Shown here: piece by piece, positions 8,432 through 14,700 of the stretch
How the letters are laid out: each line of letters begins with the position of its first letter
Numbering within the stretch: position 1 is the stretch's first letter
The notes under the pieces: generated by a model
What the model saw: only the letters and a program-made list of their open reading frames with translations
Told to the model about the DNA's origin: nothing
Database searches by the model: none
Position numbers and translations under genes: made by a program
Assembly: GCA_002328805.1 (NCBI GenBank)
Contig: DCVX01000032.1
Span: forward strand, 1-43,658
DNA: 43,658 nt
Direction: 5' to 3'
Source: Candidatus Dojkabacteria bacterium UBA2177
Lineage (GTDB): Bacteria; Patescibacteriota; Dojkabacteria; SC72

Positions 8432-10159
8432 TTAATTTTTTAAGAAATCTAAAATATCTTCTACAAAGAATGGTCTCCCATCATACTTCAAAAGCCTCTC
8501 TTTAAATTCATACCCAATATTTTCTTTAATATAATTACCTAATTGTCCTGCCTGGTTATTTTCAACTAAGACTAGTCTCTTATTTGCAACTATTAACTCT
8601 TCCAGTTTCTCTGTTTTAAGAGGGGAGATATATTCATAATGTAGATAGCCTATCTTCCTAGAGTCTTTCTCTATTTCAATTGCATCTAAGACGGCATTTT
8701 TTACACTCCCCCATCCTACAAAGAACAAATTAGCATTTTTATCTCCATACAGAGTTGGTTCTGGTAATTCTTTTGCTAGAATTTCTAATTTTCTTAATCT
8801 TTTATTTGTCATTGCTATTGTTTCTTCTGAGTCTTCTGTGCTAGATCCGTCTTCTGAATGTTCATCACTATTTGCTAAGTAGGGTTTCTTCTCCTTGGAG
8901 GGAATCCATCTGGGAGATATGCCAGTATCTGTTATTTGGTATCTTTGTATATCATTTTCTACCTTATCTACTAATCCTCTTTCAATTCTCTCAACTCTAG
9001 GCATCTCTTTGAAATTGAAGATTGATTCAGAGATTTGCTTTTCCATCAGGAGTATGACTGGTAATTGATAAACTTCGGCAATATTAAGAGCCTTCTGGAT
9101 GAGTGTATAAGATGATTTAGCATCGCTTGTCGCTATAACTACCCTTGGAAATTCTCCATGGCTTGCTTTAAGTGCTACATTTAGATCTGATGCACCTGTC
9201 CAAGTTGGTAGTCCTGTTGCTGCGCCAGTTCTTTGGGATAATATAACAACAAGAGGTGTTTCAGACATCCCTGCACAGGAGATAGTTTCAGACATGAGGT
9301 CAAATCCTCCTCCTGAGGTAGCTACTAGTGCACGAGTCCCCATGTACATACTTCCCATTGCCATTTGGACTGCTGTAATTTCATTCTCTGCTTGTTTAAC
9401 TAAAATCCCAGTTTCTTGGGCGTTATCCCCTAGATATTTAAATATTGAGGTTGAGGGGGTCATCGGGTAGGCATAGTAAGCTCTAACACCGGCGGAAATT
9501 GCTCCTAAACCAATTGCCTGATTGCCAGTCATTACATAACTGTTGTTATTGTTAAACAACTCTTTTTTAGGAACATCTATTTTCTTGGCATATTCTGGTC
9601 TGAATGTAGCAGAATCATAGCCGGCTCTTATACACTTTTCTTCAGCTTCAAGATCAATATTTTTATTTTCAAAGTGTTTTAGTACAACATTTACTAATGT
9701 CTCCACTTCTAACTCTAGAATTCTCCACAGGAAGCCAAGCATAACAACATTGGACATAATCTTTGTCCCTCCAGCTTCAAGAGCTATGTTCTCAGAATCA
9801 AGAAATATTGAGGAAATGTTTTTCTTTTCTATATATAGTTTCTGCTCATCTGTAAGAGTAATATCTTTTTGGTCGTAGACAATAATTCCGTTCTCTTTAA
9901 CATCTTTTAAATATTCATTTAAAGAACTAGGTGTGAAAGCAAGGAGTATGTTGCAATATTTTGAAGAAGAATTAATTTCTTTGTTTGACAAGTCTACTTG
10001 GTAAGAAGCAACACCTCCTTTTATTAAGGATGGATACTCTCTGTAGGCAAAAACTCTCTGCCCATCTCTCTTGAGTGCTCTAACAAGTAAAACCCCTATT
10101 GTGTTTATTCCTTGTCCAGATGCCCCACCAAATTTTACAGAAACTCTCTGAGTCTGCAT
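8432..10159 (-). CDS. korA: 2-oxoacid:ferredoxin oxidoreductase, fused gamma-alpha subunit
   Basis: This 575-residue protein joins two subunits. The gamma domain comes first (residues about 1-190, with FGGASGQGINTIG), followed by the alpha (pyrimidine-binding) domain from about 205 (MTGNQAIGLGAISAGVRAYYAYPMTP, then ATSGGGFDLMSE). A Ser/Glu/Asp-rich linker near 430-450 (SDEHSEDGSSTEDSEE) precedes the C-terminal transketolase-like domain. This order is typical of KorA-type enzymes that work as a heterodimer with KorB. It is the first gene of the korA-korB-acd operon and has a clear promoter at 10168-10196 that would give an almost leaderless mRNA. Substrate choice is not determinable here. Confidence 0.92.
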   Translation of the reverse strand: MQTQRVSVKFGGASGQGINTIGVLLVRALKRDGQRVFAYREYPSLIKGGVASYQVDLSNKEINSSSKYCNILLAFTPSSLNEYLKDVKENGIIVYDQKDITLTDEQKLYIEKKNISSIFLDSENIALEAGGTKIMSNVVMLGFLWRILELEVETLVNVVLKHFENKNIDLEAEEKCIRAGYDSATFRPEYAKKIDVPKKELFNNNNSYVMTGNQAIGLGAISAGVRAYYAYPMTPSTSIFKYLGDNAQETGILVKQAENEITAVQMAMGSMYMGTRALVATSGGGFDLMSETISCAGMSETPLVVILSQRTGAATGLPTWTGASDLNVALKASHGEFPRVVIATSDAKSSYTLIQKALNIAEVYQLPVILLMEKQISESIFNFKEMPRVERIERGLVDKVENDIQRYQITDTGISPRWIPSKEKKPYLANSDEHSEDGSSTEDSEETIAMTNKRLRKLEILAKELPEPTLYGDKNANLFFVGWGSVKNAVLDAIEIEKDSRKIGYLHYEYISPLKTEKLEELIVANKRLVLVENNQAGQLGNYIKENIGYEFKERLLKYDGRPFFVEDILDFLKN

Positions 10160-10167
10160 GTTGTTTT

Positions 10168-10196
10168 AATATACTTGATGTCGTTTAATATGTAAA
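10168..10196 (-). promoter_or_regulatory. Promoter of the korA-korB-acd operon
   Basis: On the minus strand TTTACA (10196-10191) and TATATT (10173-10168) are 17 bases apart. The -10 ends 8 bases before the korA ATG at 10159, so the transcript would start within one or two bases of the start codon. Confidence 0.65.
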
Positions 10197-10231
10197 CTCT
10201 CAACCTGATTTGATTTGAAATTCTGGTTGTT

Positions 10232-11005
10232 TTAATCAAATAATGTACTACCCCCTGTTTCTAAAACTCTCTCAATGTTCCATCTGAGATCTTCCTTCTC
10301 TGTTATATTATTAAGCATCCATTCAAGATAACCTCTATCTTCTTTTGCAATATCTGCTAATAAATGGCCAGCATATTTTCCAAAATTAATATTTCTTATA
10401 TATGCAGGTTCTTTAGATATCTGGATCATGTTCTCGATACTAAGTTTACTGTTGCTTTGTATGTACTTAAAAAGATCTCTTAAAAAGTAAACATCACTTA
10501 GTGCATCATGTGCCGTGTTATGATCTAGGTCTTCCTTCTTGTAAAGACCAAGATAGTATCTTAAATATTGTAACGAATAGCTCTCTAAATCTCTCTTCTC
10601 TTCTGTAAACATGTTCCTAGCTAATTTGAAGGTACAAATGGTTCTGGGGATTTCAAGGCCCTTTCTTTCAAGAACCTCTTTGTCAAATTCCACATTGTGA
10701 GCTACCCAGATATATTCTTTTGCAAGATATTCTAAATATTCTTTTAAGTTTTTTCCTGCGAATTCTCTCTCTTTATAGTCCTCTGGGACTTTAGAATCTT
10801 CAAATGTGGGGTAATCTGCGAGAAATTCTGGCGTTAAGTGATGAATAGCCATTGCTGTATAGCTAACTTTTTGTATGGGATTGAAAAACATATTTAAGGT
10901 AGTTCCATCTTCCTTTAAAATCGCAAGTTGAATAATATCTTTGCTCTGGATGTCAGTTGTTTCTGTGTCGAAGTATAATATTTCTTCTTTCTTATCTTTT
11001 TGCAT
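10232..11005 (-). CDS. DEDDh 3'-5' exonuclease (DnaQ fold) with C-terminal DUF3820-like domain
   Basis: The N-terminal 190 residues form a DnaQ-type exonuclease. Exo I is FDTETT (Asp13, Glu15), Exo II is VAHNVEFD, and Exo III is HNTAHDALSD, the DEDDh signature of proofreading or RNA-processing exonucleases. The last 50 residues (INFGKYAGHLLADIAKEDRG, then EWMLN) resemble the small DUF3820 domain often attached to such nucleases. It could supply proofreading in trans for DnaE, which has only a PHP domain, or act in repair; the sequence does not decide. It is transcribed divergently from map across 57 bases, and an extended -10 (11013-11021) sits 7 bases before its ATG. Confidence 0.87.
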   Translation of the reverse strand: MQKDKKEEILYFDTETTDIQSKDIIQLAILKEDGTTLNMFFNPIQKVSYTAMAIHHLTPEFLADYPTFEDSKVPEDYKEREFAGKNLKEYLEYLAKEYIWVAHNVEFDKEVLERKGLEIPRTICTFKLARNMFTEEKRDLESYSLQYLRYYLGLYKKEDLDHNTAHDALSDVYFLRDLFKYIQSNSKLSIENMIQISKEPAYIRNINFGKYAGHLLADIAKEDRGYLEWMLNNITEKEDLRWNIERVLETGGSTLFD

Positions 11006-11012
11006 ATTTTTT

Positions 11013-11021
11013 AGTATACCA
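11013..11021 (-). promoter_or_regulatory. Extended -10 of the exonuclease gene
   Basis: Minus-strand TGG-TATACT ends 7 bases before the ATG at 11005, placing the predicted transcription start at or next to the start codon (leaderless mRNA). Confidence 0.55.
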
Positions 11022-11051
11022 CTAATTAATTTTTTAATTTTAATAATGTTG

Positions 11052-11057
11052 TATAAT
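11052..11057 (+). promoter_or_regulatory. -10 element of map
   Basis: A perfect TATAAT ends 5 bases before the ATG at 11063, again implying a leaderless transcript. No good -35 is visible in the AT-rich spacer, so this call rests on the -10 alone. Confidence 0.45.
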
Positions 11058-11062
11058 TTGCC

Positions 11063-11827
11063 ATGATAATAACTAAGCCAAAAGAAGAAAAGATTTTAAG
11101 GGAAGTTGCAGGGATATCAGTAAAGATTTTATCCCAATTAAGAGATGAAATAAGAGAGGGTGTAACAGGTCTAGAGATAGATAGGCAGGCTGGTTTTTTA
11201 TGTAAGAAATATGGTGTAAAACCAGCATTTAAAAGAGTTAAGGGATATAACTATAATACCTGTATATCTGTAAATGATGTCGCTGTTCATGGAATTCCTA
11301 AGGATATTCCTTTTAAGAAAGGAGATCTGATTTCTATAGACTTTGGGATATATCACAAAAAAATCTATACAGATCACTGTTGGACTTGGAGTATTGGGGA
11401 GCCAAGTAAAGATAATGCCAAACTTCTTAAGGCTGGGAGGGAAGCTGTCGAGAATGCTGTCAAAAAAGCAGTAGTAGGAAACAGAGTTGGAGATTTGGGA
11501 TATGAAATGGAGAAGGGTGCAAATGAGAATGGTTATAACACTCTTAGAATGTTTGTAGGTCATGGAATAGGATATACATTGCATGATGAGCCAGAGATAT
11601 ACGCATACGGAGACAAGGGCACAGGGCAACCTCTTGAAGATGGTATGGTCATCTGTGTCGAATGTCAGGTTGTAGATGATATTTCTGATATAGAGATAGA
11701 TGAGGATGGGTGGTCTGCTAAGACAGTAAATGGTGGAAATAGTGTTATGTTTGAATATATGGTTATTGTAAGAGATAAAAAGCCTGAGATATTAACAAAT
11801 ACTCTAGATTGGGGTACAACTGTCTAG
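11063..11827 (+). CDS. map: Methionine aminopeptidase, type I
   Basis: Map removes the initiator methionine from nascent proteins. The five metal ligands of the pita-bread fold can be placed: Asp in ISIDFGIY, Asp in YTDHCWTW, His in VGHGIGYTLH, Glu in the YEYMV-type C-terminal strand (FEYMVIV), and Glu in VECQVV. His in HDEPEIYAYG is the usual substrate-contacting residue. At 254 residues it has the bare type Ia catalytic length. The ATG at 11063 follows a TATAAT by five bases. The gene stands alone: its left neighbour is divergent and a separate promoter for the lipoprotein follows it. The stop is TAG. Confidence 0.95.
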   Translation: MIITKPKEEKILREVAGISVKILSQLRDEIREGVTGLEIDRQAGFLCKKYGVKPAFKRVKGYNYNTCISVNDVAVHGIPKDIPFKKGDLISIDFGIYHKKIYTDHCWTWSIGEPSKDNAKLLKAGREAVENAVKKAVVGNRVGDLGYEMEKGANENGYNTLRMFVGHGIGYTLHDEPEIYAYGDKGTGQPLEDGMVICVECQVVDDISDIEIDEDGWSAKTVNGGNSVMFEYMVIVRDKKPEILTNTLDWGTTV

Positions 11828-11840
11828 ATTCTTCCAAAAA

Positions 11841-11849
11841 TGGTATAAT
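11841..11849 (+). promoter_or_regulatory. Extended -10 promoter upstream of the lipoprotein gene
   Basis: TGG-TATAAT lies just past the map stop. It would start a transcript near 11856 with a leader of about 180 bases before the lipoprotein ATG at 12035. The -35 is poor (CTGTCT-like). Confidence 0.45.
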
Positions 11850-11855
11850 ATACTA

Positions 11856-12034
11856 TAGGTTTAATACCTGTTTATTCCTTTTTGTCTTGGAACATAAGGA
11901 ATAATCGCTCTTTAAAAAGGTCTATCTAGACATATCCTCTGGATTGATAACGGCACTAAGGTATTTATATATATTGCTATGTATATTTTTGTGTCGTTAT
12001 TAATCATGCCTACTAGGTAACAAAAGGAGATGCT
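11856..12034 (+). promoter_or_regulatory. Long structured leader of the lipoprotein gene
   Basis: This 180-base non-coding stretch has several inverted repeats. TATTCCTT/AAGGAATA pairs 11873-11880 with 11896-11903. The palindrome GTCTA-TC-TAGAC lies near 11920-11931. A 10-bp arm ATAACGGCAC pairs, with one G-U, to GUGUCGUUAU just before the gene, closing a loop of about 30 bases. It ends in a strong AAGGAG five bases from the start codon. Nearly every other gene here has a leader under 35 bases, so this one may carry a regulatory structure. I do not recognise a known riboswitch. Confidence 0.35.
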
Positions 12035-12385
12035 ATGTTTAACAAAAAGTTTTTCTTATTCCTGTTTGTTCTTCCAGTTCTCTTGACATCTTGTTCCTCT
12101 GAGAATCCTGTTCCTTGGAACAAAATTGAGGTTCTCGAGGAAACAAACCCTGAATATTTGGGATCCTATCGCTTCAAAAGATGCTGGGGTAATTCCTATG
12201 ACAGAGTTTGTGAAGAAGAATATGGGGAGTGGAGTTCTGATCTAGAACTTTTCCTCGATCAAAACAGGAAAATCTGTTTTGGAGGCTTTGAAGAAGGTAA
12301 GGTGTATGCTCGGCCTGATTATGAATGGGTTGAAACAAAACACCAAGGTCGGAATTGCATTCAATTACAGAAGAAAGGAAAATAA
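12035..12385 (+). CDS. Small predicted lipoprotein, function unknown
   Basis: The 116-residue product begins with a classical lipoprotein signal: basic MFNKK, a hydrophobic core, and the lipobox LLTSC with Cys20 as the lipidated residue, so it is expected on the outer face of the membrane. The remaining 96 residues contain Cys residues at RCWGN, DRVCEE, KICFGG and GRNCIQ, four in all, which could form two disulfides after export. I do not recognise the family. Unlike most genes here it has a strong Shine-Dalgarno sequence (AAGGAG at 12024-12029) and a long structured leader. A long hairpin with a T-run follows it, so it appears to be monocistronic. Confidence 0.8.
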   Translation: MFNKKFFLFLFVLPVLLTSCSSENPVPWNKIEVLEETNPEYLGSYRFKRCWGNSYDRVCEEEYGEWSSDLELFLDQNRKICFGGFEEGKVYARPDYEWVETKHQGRNCIQLQKKGK

Positions 12386-12404
12386 TGAAATGATAGATCT
12401 TTTG

Positions 12405-12477
12405 GGAGGGAACTCTGTGTAAATATATTAGCTTTATGCTAAACAACACAGATTCCCTCCTTAAAACCCCTTTTTTT
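12405..12477 (+). terminator. Long stem terminator after the lipoprotein gene
   Basis: GGAGGGAA-C-TCTGTGT (12405-12420) pairs with ACACAGA-TTCCCTCC (12446-12460), 15 base pairs with one bulged C. Its loop contains a second hairpin TTAGC/GCTAA. A run of seven T follows at 12471-12477 after a ten-base A/C-rich gap, so termination may be less efficient than at a canonical hairpin with an immediate T-run. Confidence 0.6.
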
Positions 12478-12532
12478 GGATAATCCCCTTTATATGATAC
12501 AATAGCTTGTTAACTTGTTGCAGAGGAATATT

Positions 12533-13468
12533 ATGGAAAATATATACGATATTGCTATCATTGGTGCAGGACCAGCCGGTTTAAGTGCAAGTATCTATGC
12601 AGGTAGGTATAAGCTTAAAAATATTGTTTTTGGAAAGCAAATAGGTGGAACAATTGCAGATGCTCACAAGGTATGTAATTACCCTGGTGTAGAAGATATA
12701 ACAGGATTAGAGCTTGGGACAAGGATGTATGAACAAGCAAAGAAAAACGGTGCCAACATCTCCCCTGAAAGCGTTGTTAGCGTAGAAAGAGAAGGAGATT
12801 TCTTTAAATTGGAAACAGATAATAAAAAAGAGATTCTTGCAAAGACAATAATACTTGCTACAGGAACAAAAAGGAATAAATTAGCAGTTCCTGGAGAGGA
12901 TGAATATTTAGGAAAAGGTGTTTCTTATTGTGCAACCTGTGATGCTATGTTTTGTAAAGAGAAGGTCGTTGGTGTAGTCGGAGGGAGTAATGCTGCAACG
13001 ATGGCTGCGACAATGTTGGCAGATATTGCAAAACAAGTTTATATTATTTATAGAGGCAATGAGCTTAGAGGGGAACCTGCTTGGATAGATGATGTTAAAT
13101 CTAAAAAGAATGTAGAAATTATCCTAAATACTGTAGTGACTGCAATAGAAGGAGATGGAACTGTCGAGAGAGTGAAATTGAGCAAGGAGTTTAACGGTTC
13201 CCAGTATCTTAATGTTAGTGCTTTATTTATAGAGATAGGAACTGAACCAAATGCTGATTTACCAGTTAAATTGGGTGTAGAACTAGATGAAAAACAGTAT
13301 ATAATTGTTAAAGATGACCAATCTACAAGTATAGAAGGTATCTGGGCGGCTGGTGATGCAACTACTAATTCAAATAAACTTCAACAGGTGGTAACTGCCG
13401 TTGGAGAAGGTGCTGTAGCAGCTAATTCAATATATTACTATCTAAAGGAAGATTCTAGTAGACACTAA
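12533..13468 (+). CDS. trxB: Thioredoxin-disulfide-reductase-like flavoprotein
   Basis: The 311-residue protein has the thioredoxin reductase layout: FAD-binding GAGPAG at 11-16, redox pair Cys133-AT-Cys136, a second Rossmann motif VVGGSNAAT, and the C-terminal FAD motif WAAGDATT. It would pass electrons to thioredoxin or a similar thiol protein. The second nucleotide-binding domain reads YRGNELRGEP where NADPH-dependent enzymes have HRRxxxR, so NADPH use is doubtful. I chose the ATG at 12533, which matches the family N-terminus (DIAIIGAG) and has AGAGG seven bases upstream; an in-frame codon at 12515 would add six residues. Its 3' end is 11 bases from a convergent gene. Confidence 0.88.
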   Translation: MENIYDIAIIGAGPAGLSASIYAGRYKLKNIVFGKQIGGTIADAHKVCNYPGVEDITGLELGTRMYEQAKKNGANISPESVVSVEREGDFFKLETDNKKEILAKTIILATGTKRNKLAVPGEDEYLGKGVSYCATCDAMFCKEKVVGVVGGSNAATMAATMLADIAKQVYIIYRGNELRGEPAWIDDVKSKKNVEIILNTVVTAIEGDGTVERVKLSKEFNGSQYLNVSALFIEIGTEPNADLPVKLGVELDEKQYIIVKDDQSTSIEGIWAAGDATTNSNKLQQVVTAVGEGAVAANSIYYYLKEDSSRH

Positions 13469-13479
13469 TTTGTTCTTCT

Positions 13480-14004
13480 CTACTCTCTTTTTGAATTCTC
13501 TGCTTGGGACTTTTTAAATTGGTACCATTCTTCTAGGTAGTTAGAACTGGACCATACCTTGTCCTTACCTACTCCATACTCTATTCTCCCACCATAACCT
13601 TCTATAATATCTGCCTCCCATTTAAGTCCACTCTTAGGATCATGTCTATTTTTCTCATCTCTATCTCCACCTTTAGTAAATACATCTGGTCTCACAATCT
13701 TTATTGCATCTGCACAGTGCCATGCATCAGGATCCTCATGGATAACAACATAATCTACTCCTTTAATAGCATCTGCTATCTCTGCTCTGTCTACTGCTGG
13801 CATAAAAGCTTTTCCTTTCTTGTTAGCTGCCCTAGTATCTCCATCTATTATTATTACTAAAACATCTCCAAACTTCTTAGATTCTAATATGCAAGATATA
13901 TGTCCAGGATGTGGTGGGTCAAAAAACATTGAAGTAGCAACTATCTTTTTTCCCTTAAGTTTCTCCTCTCTTATTTTTGCAAATTCTTCTAAAGAAACGA
14001 TCAT
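13480..14004 (-). CDS. Cytidylyltransferase-family nucleotidyltransferase
   Basis: The 174-residue protein has the nucleotidyltransferase fold of the RfaE2/TagD/FAD-synthetase group. MFFDPPHPGHISCI holds the HxGH nucleotide-binding motif (PGH) and VFTKGGDRDE is the second conserved block. VWSSSNYL takes the place of the usual ISST motif near the C-terminus. Such enzymes transfer CMP or AMP to a phosphorylated sugar, alcohol or FMN. ADP-heptose-type, glycerol-phosphate and other substrates are all possible, and the sequence does not choose between them. It is convergent with trxB. I see no clear promoter in the AT-rich region upstream. Confidence 0.8.
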   Translation of the reverse strand: MIVSLEEFAKIREEKLKGKKIVATSMFFDPPHPGHISCILESKKFGDVLVIIIDGDTRAANKKGKAFMPAVDRAEIADAIKGVDYVVIHEDPDAWHCADAIKIVRPDVFTKGGDRDEKNRHDPKSGLKWEADIIEGYGGRIEYGVGKDKVWSSSNYLEEWYQFKKSQAENSKRE

Positions 14005-14171
14005 AAATTTTGAATTAATGAAATTATGTTAATAAGTTAATAAAAATATTACCATATATTTTATCTTGGAGATATATAGATGACCCTGTAGTCATTTTAA
14101 TAGACTTTTTGGTTTTGTAAGATCTTCCCTTGTTTAAGGTAATAACACCAAATTGGGTTTACTACAGGATA

Positions 14172-14200
14172 TTGACACATACAACCTGTTGCATTATGTT
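14172..14200 (+). promoter_or_regulatory. Promoter of the nrdR-nrdD-nrdG operon
   Basis: Perfect -35 TTGACA at 14172-14177, 17-base spacer, -10 TATGTT at 14195-14200. The start point would be near 14207 and the leader about 27 bases, with no Shine-Dalgarno sequence before nrdR. One NrdR box lies in the spacer and a second just past the start point. Confidence 0.7.
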
Positions 14201-14223
14201 ATTTACCACATACAATATATTGT
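14181..14223 (+). promoter_or_regulatory. Tandem NrdR boxes
   Basis: Two related 12-base sites, ACAACCTGTTGC (14181-14192) and the perfect palindrome ACAATATATTGT (14212-14223), are each preceded by the same CACAT. Their centres are 31 bases apart, about three helical turns. NrdR boxes in other bacteria occur as such in-phase pairs upstream of RNR genes. The first overlaps the promoter spacer and the second the start region, an arrangement expected for repression. Confidence 0.65.
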
Positions 14224-14233
14224 GATTGTTTTT

Positions 14234-14683
14234 ATGAAATGTCCATTTTGCTGTAGCGAAGAAACAAAAGTAGTAGATAAAAGAGATAATAAAGAGGATA
14301 GCTCTATAAGAAGAAGGCGGGAGTGCTTAAAATGCAGTAAGAGGTTTACTACCTATGAGAGGATAGAGAAGGCAGATTTGAGTATTGAGAAGAAAGACGG
14401 CTCTTTAGAGAGGTTTGATACTGAGAAAATTCTCAAAGGCATTAAGAAAGCTGTCGATCTTGACAAAATTCCAGAAGAGGAGATCGAAGACTTTGTAGAT
14501 GAGATTGAGAGGTATGTTTTTAATAAAGATGAGATTGTTAGGTCTGAAGAGATTGGTTTAATGGTTCTGGATTGGTTAAAAACAAAAGATTCTTTAGCTT
14601 ATATTAGGTTCGCATCTGTATATAAGGACTTTAAGAGTCTAGATGAAATTGTAAATGAAATAAAAGTTATACAAAAAATTTAA
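14234..14683 (+). CDS. nrdR: Transcriptional repressor NrdR
   Basis: NrdR represses ribonucleotide reductase genes when dATP is high. From the ATG at 14234 the protein is 149 residues, the normal size. A zinc ribbon (MKCPFC, then CLKC) with the family's RRRREC block is followed by an ATP-cone domain (VEKKDGS-type start, SIEKKDGSLERFDTEKI, to about residue 140) that senses nucleotides. The frame is open 27 codons further upstream, but that part overlaps the promoter and NrdR boxes and has no family match. It is the first gene of the operon, 17 bases before nrdD, so it appears to be autoregulated through the tandem boxes. Confidence 0.95.
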   Translation: MKCPFCCSEETKVVDKRDNKEDSSIRRRRECLKCSKRFTTYERIEKADLSIEKKDGSLERFDTEKILKGIKKAVDLDKIPEEEIEDFVDEIERYVFNKDEIVRSEEIGLMVLDWLKTKDSLAYIRFASVYKDFKSLDEIVNEIKVIQKI

Positions 14684-14700
14684 ATTATTAATATATAAAG

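Noticed and set aside
14153..14233. N-terminal extension of nrdR upstream of 14234
   Set aside because: It overlaps the -35, -10 and both NrdR boxes. The translated part is AT-driven and absent from the family.
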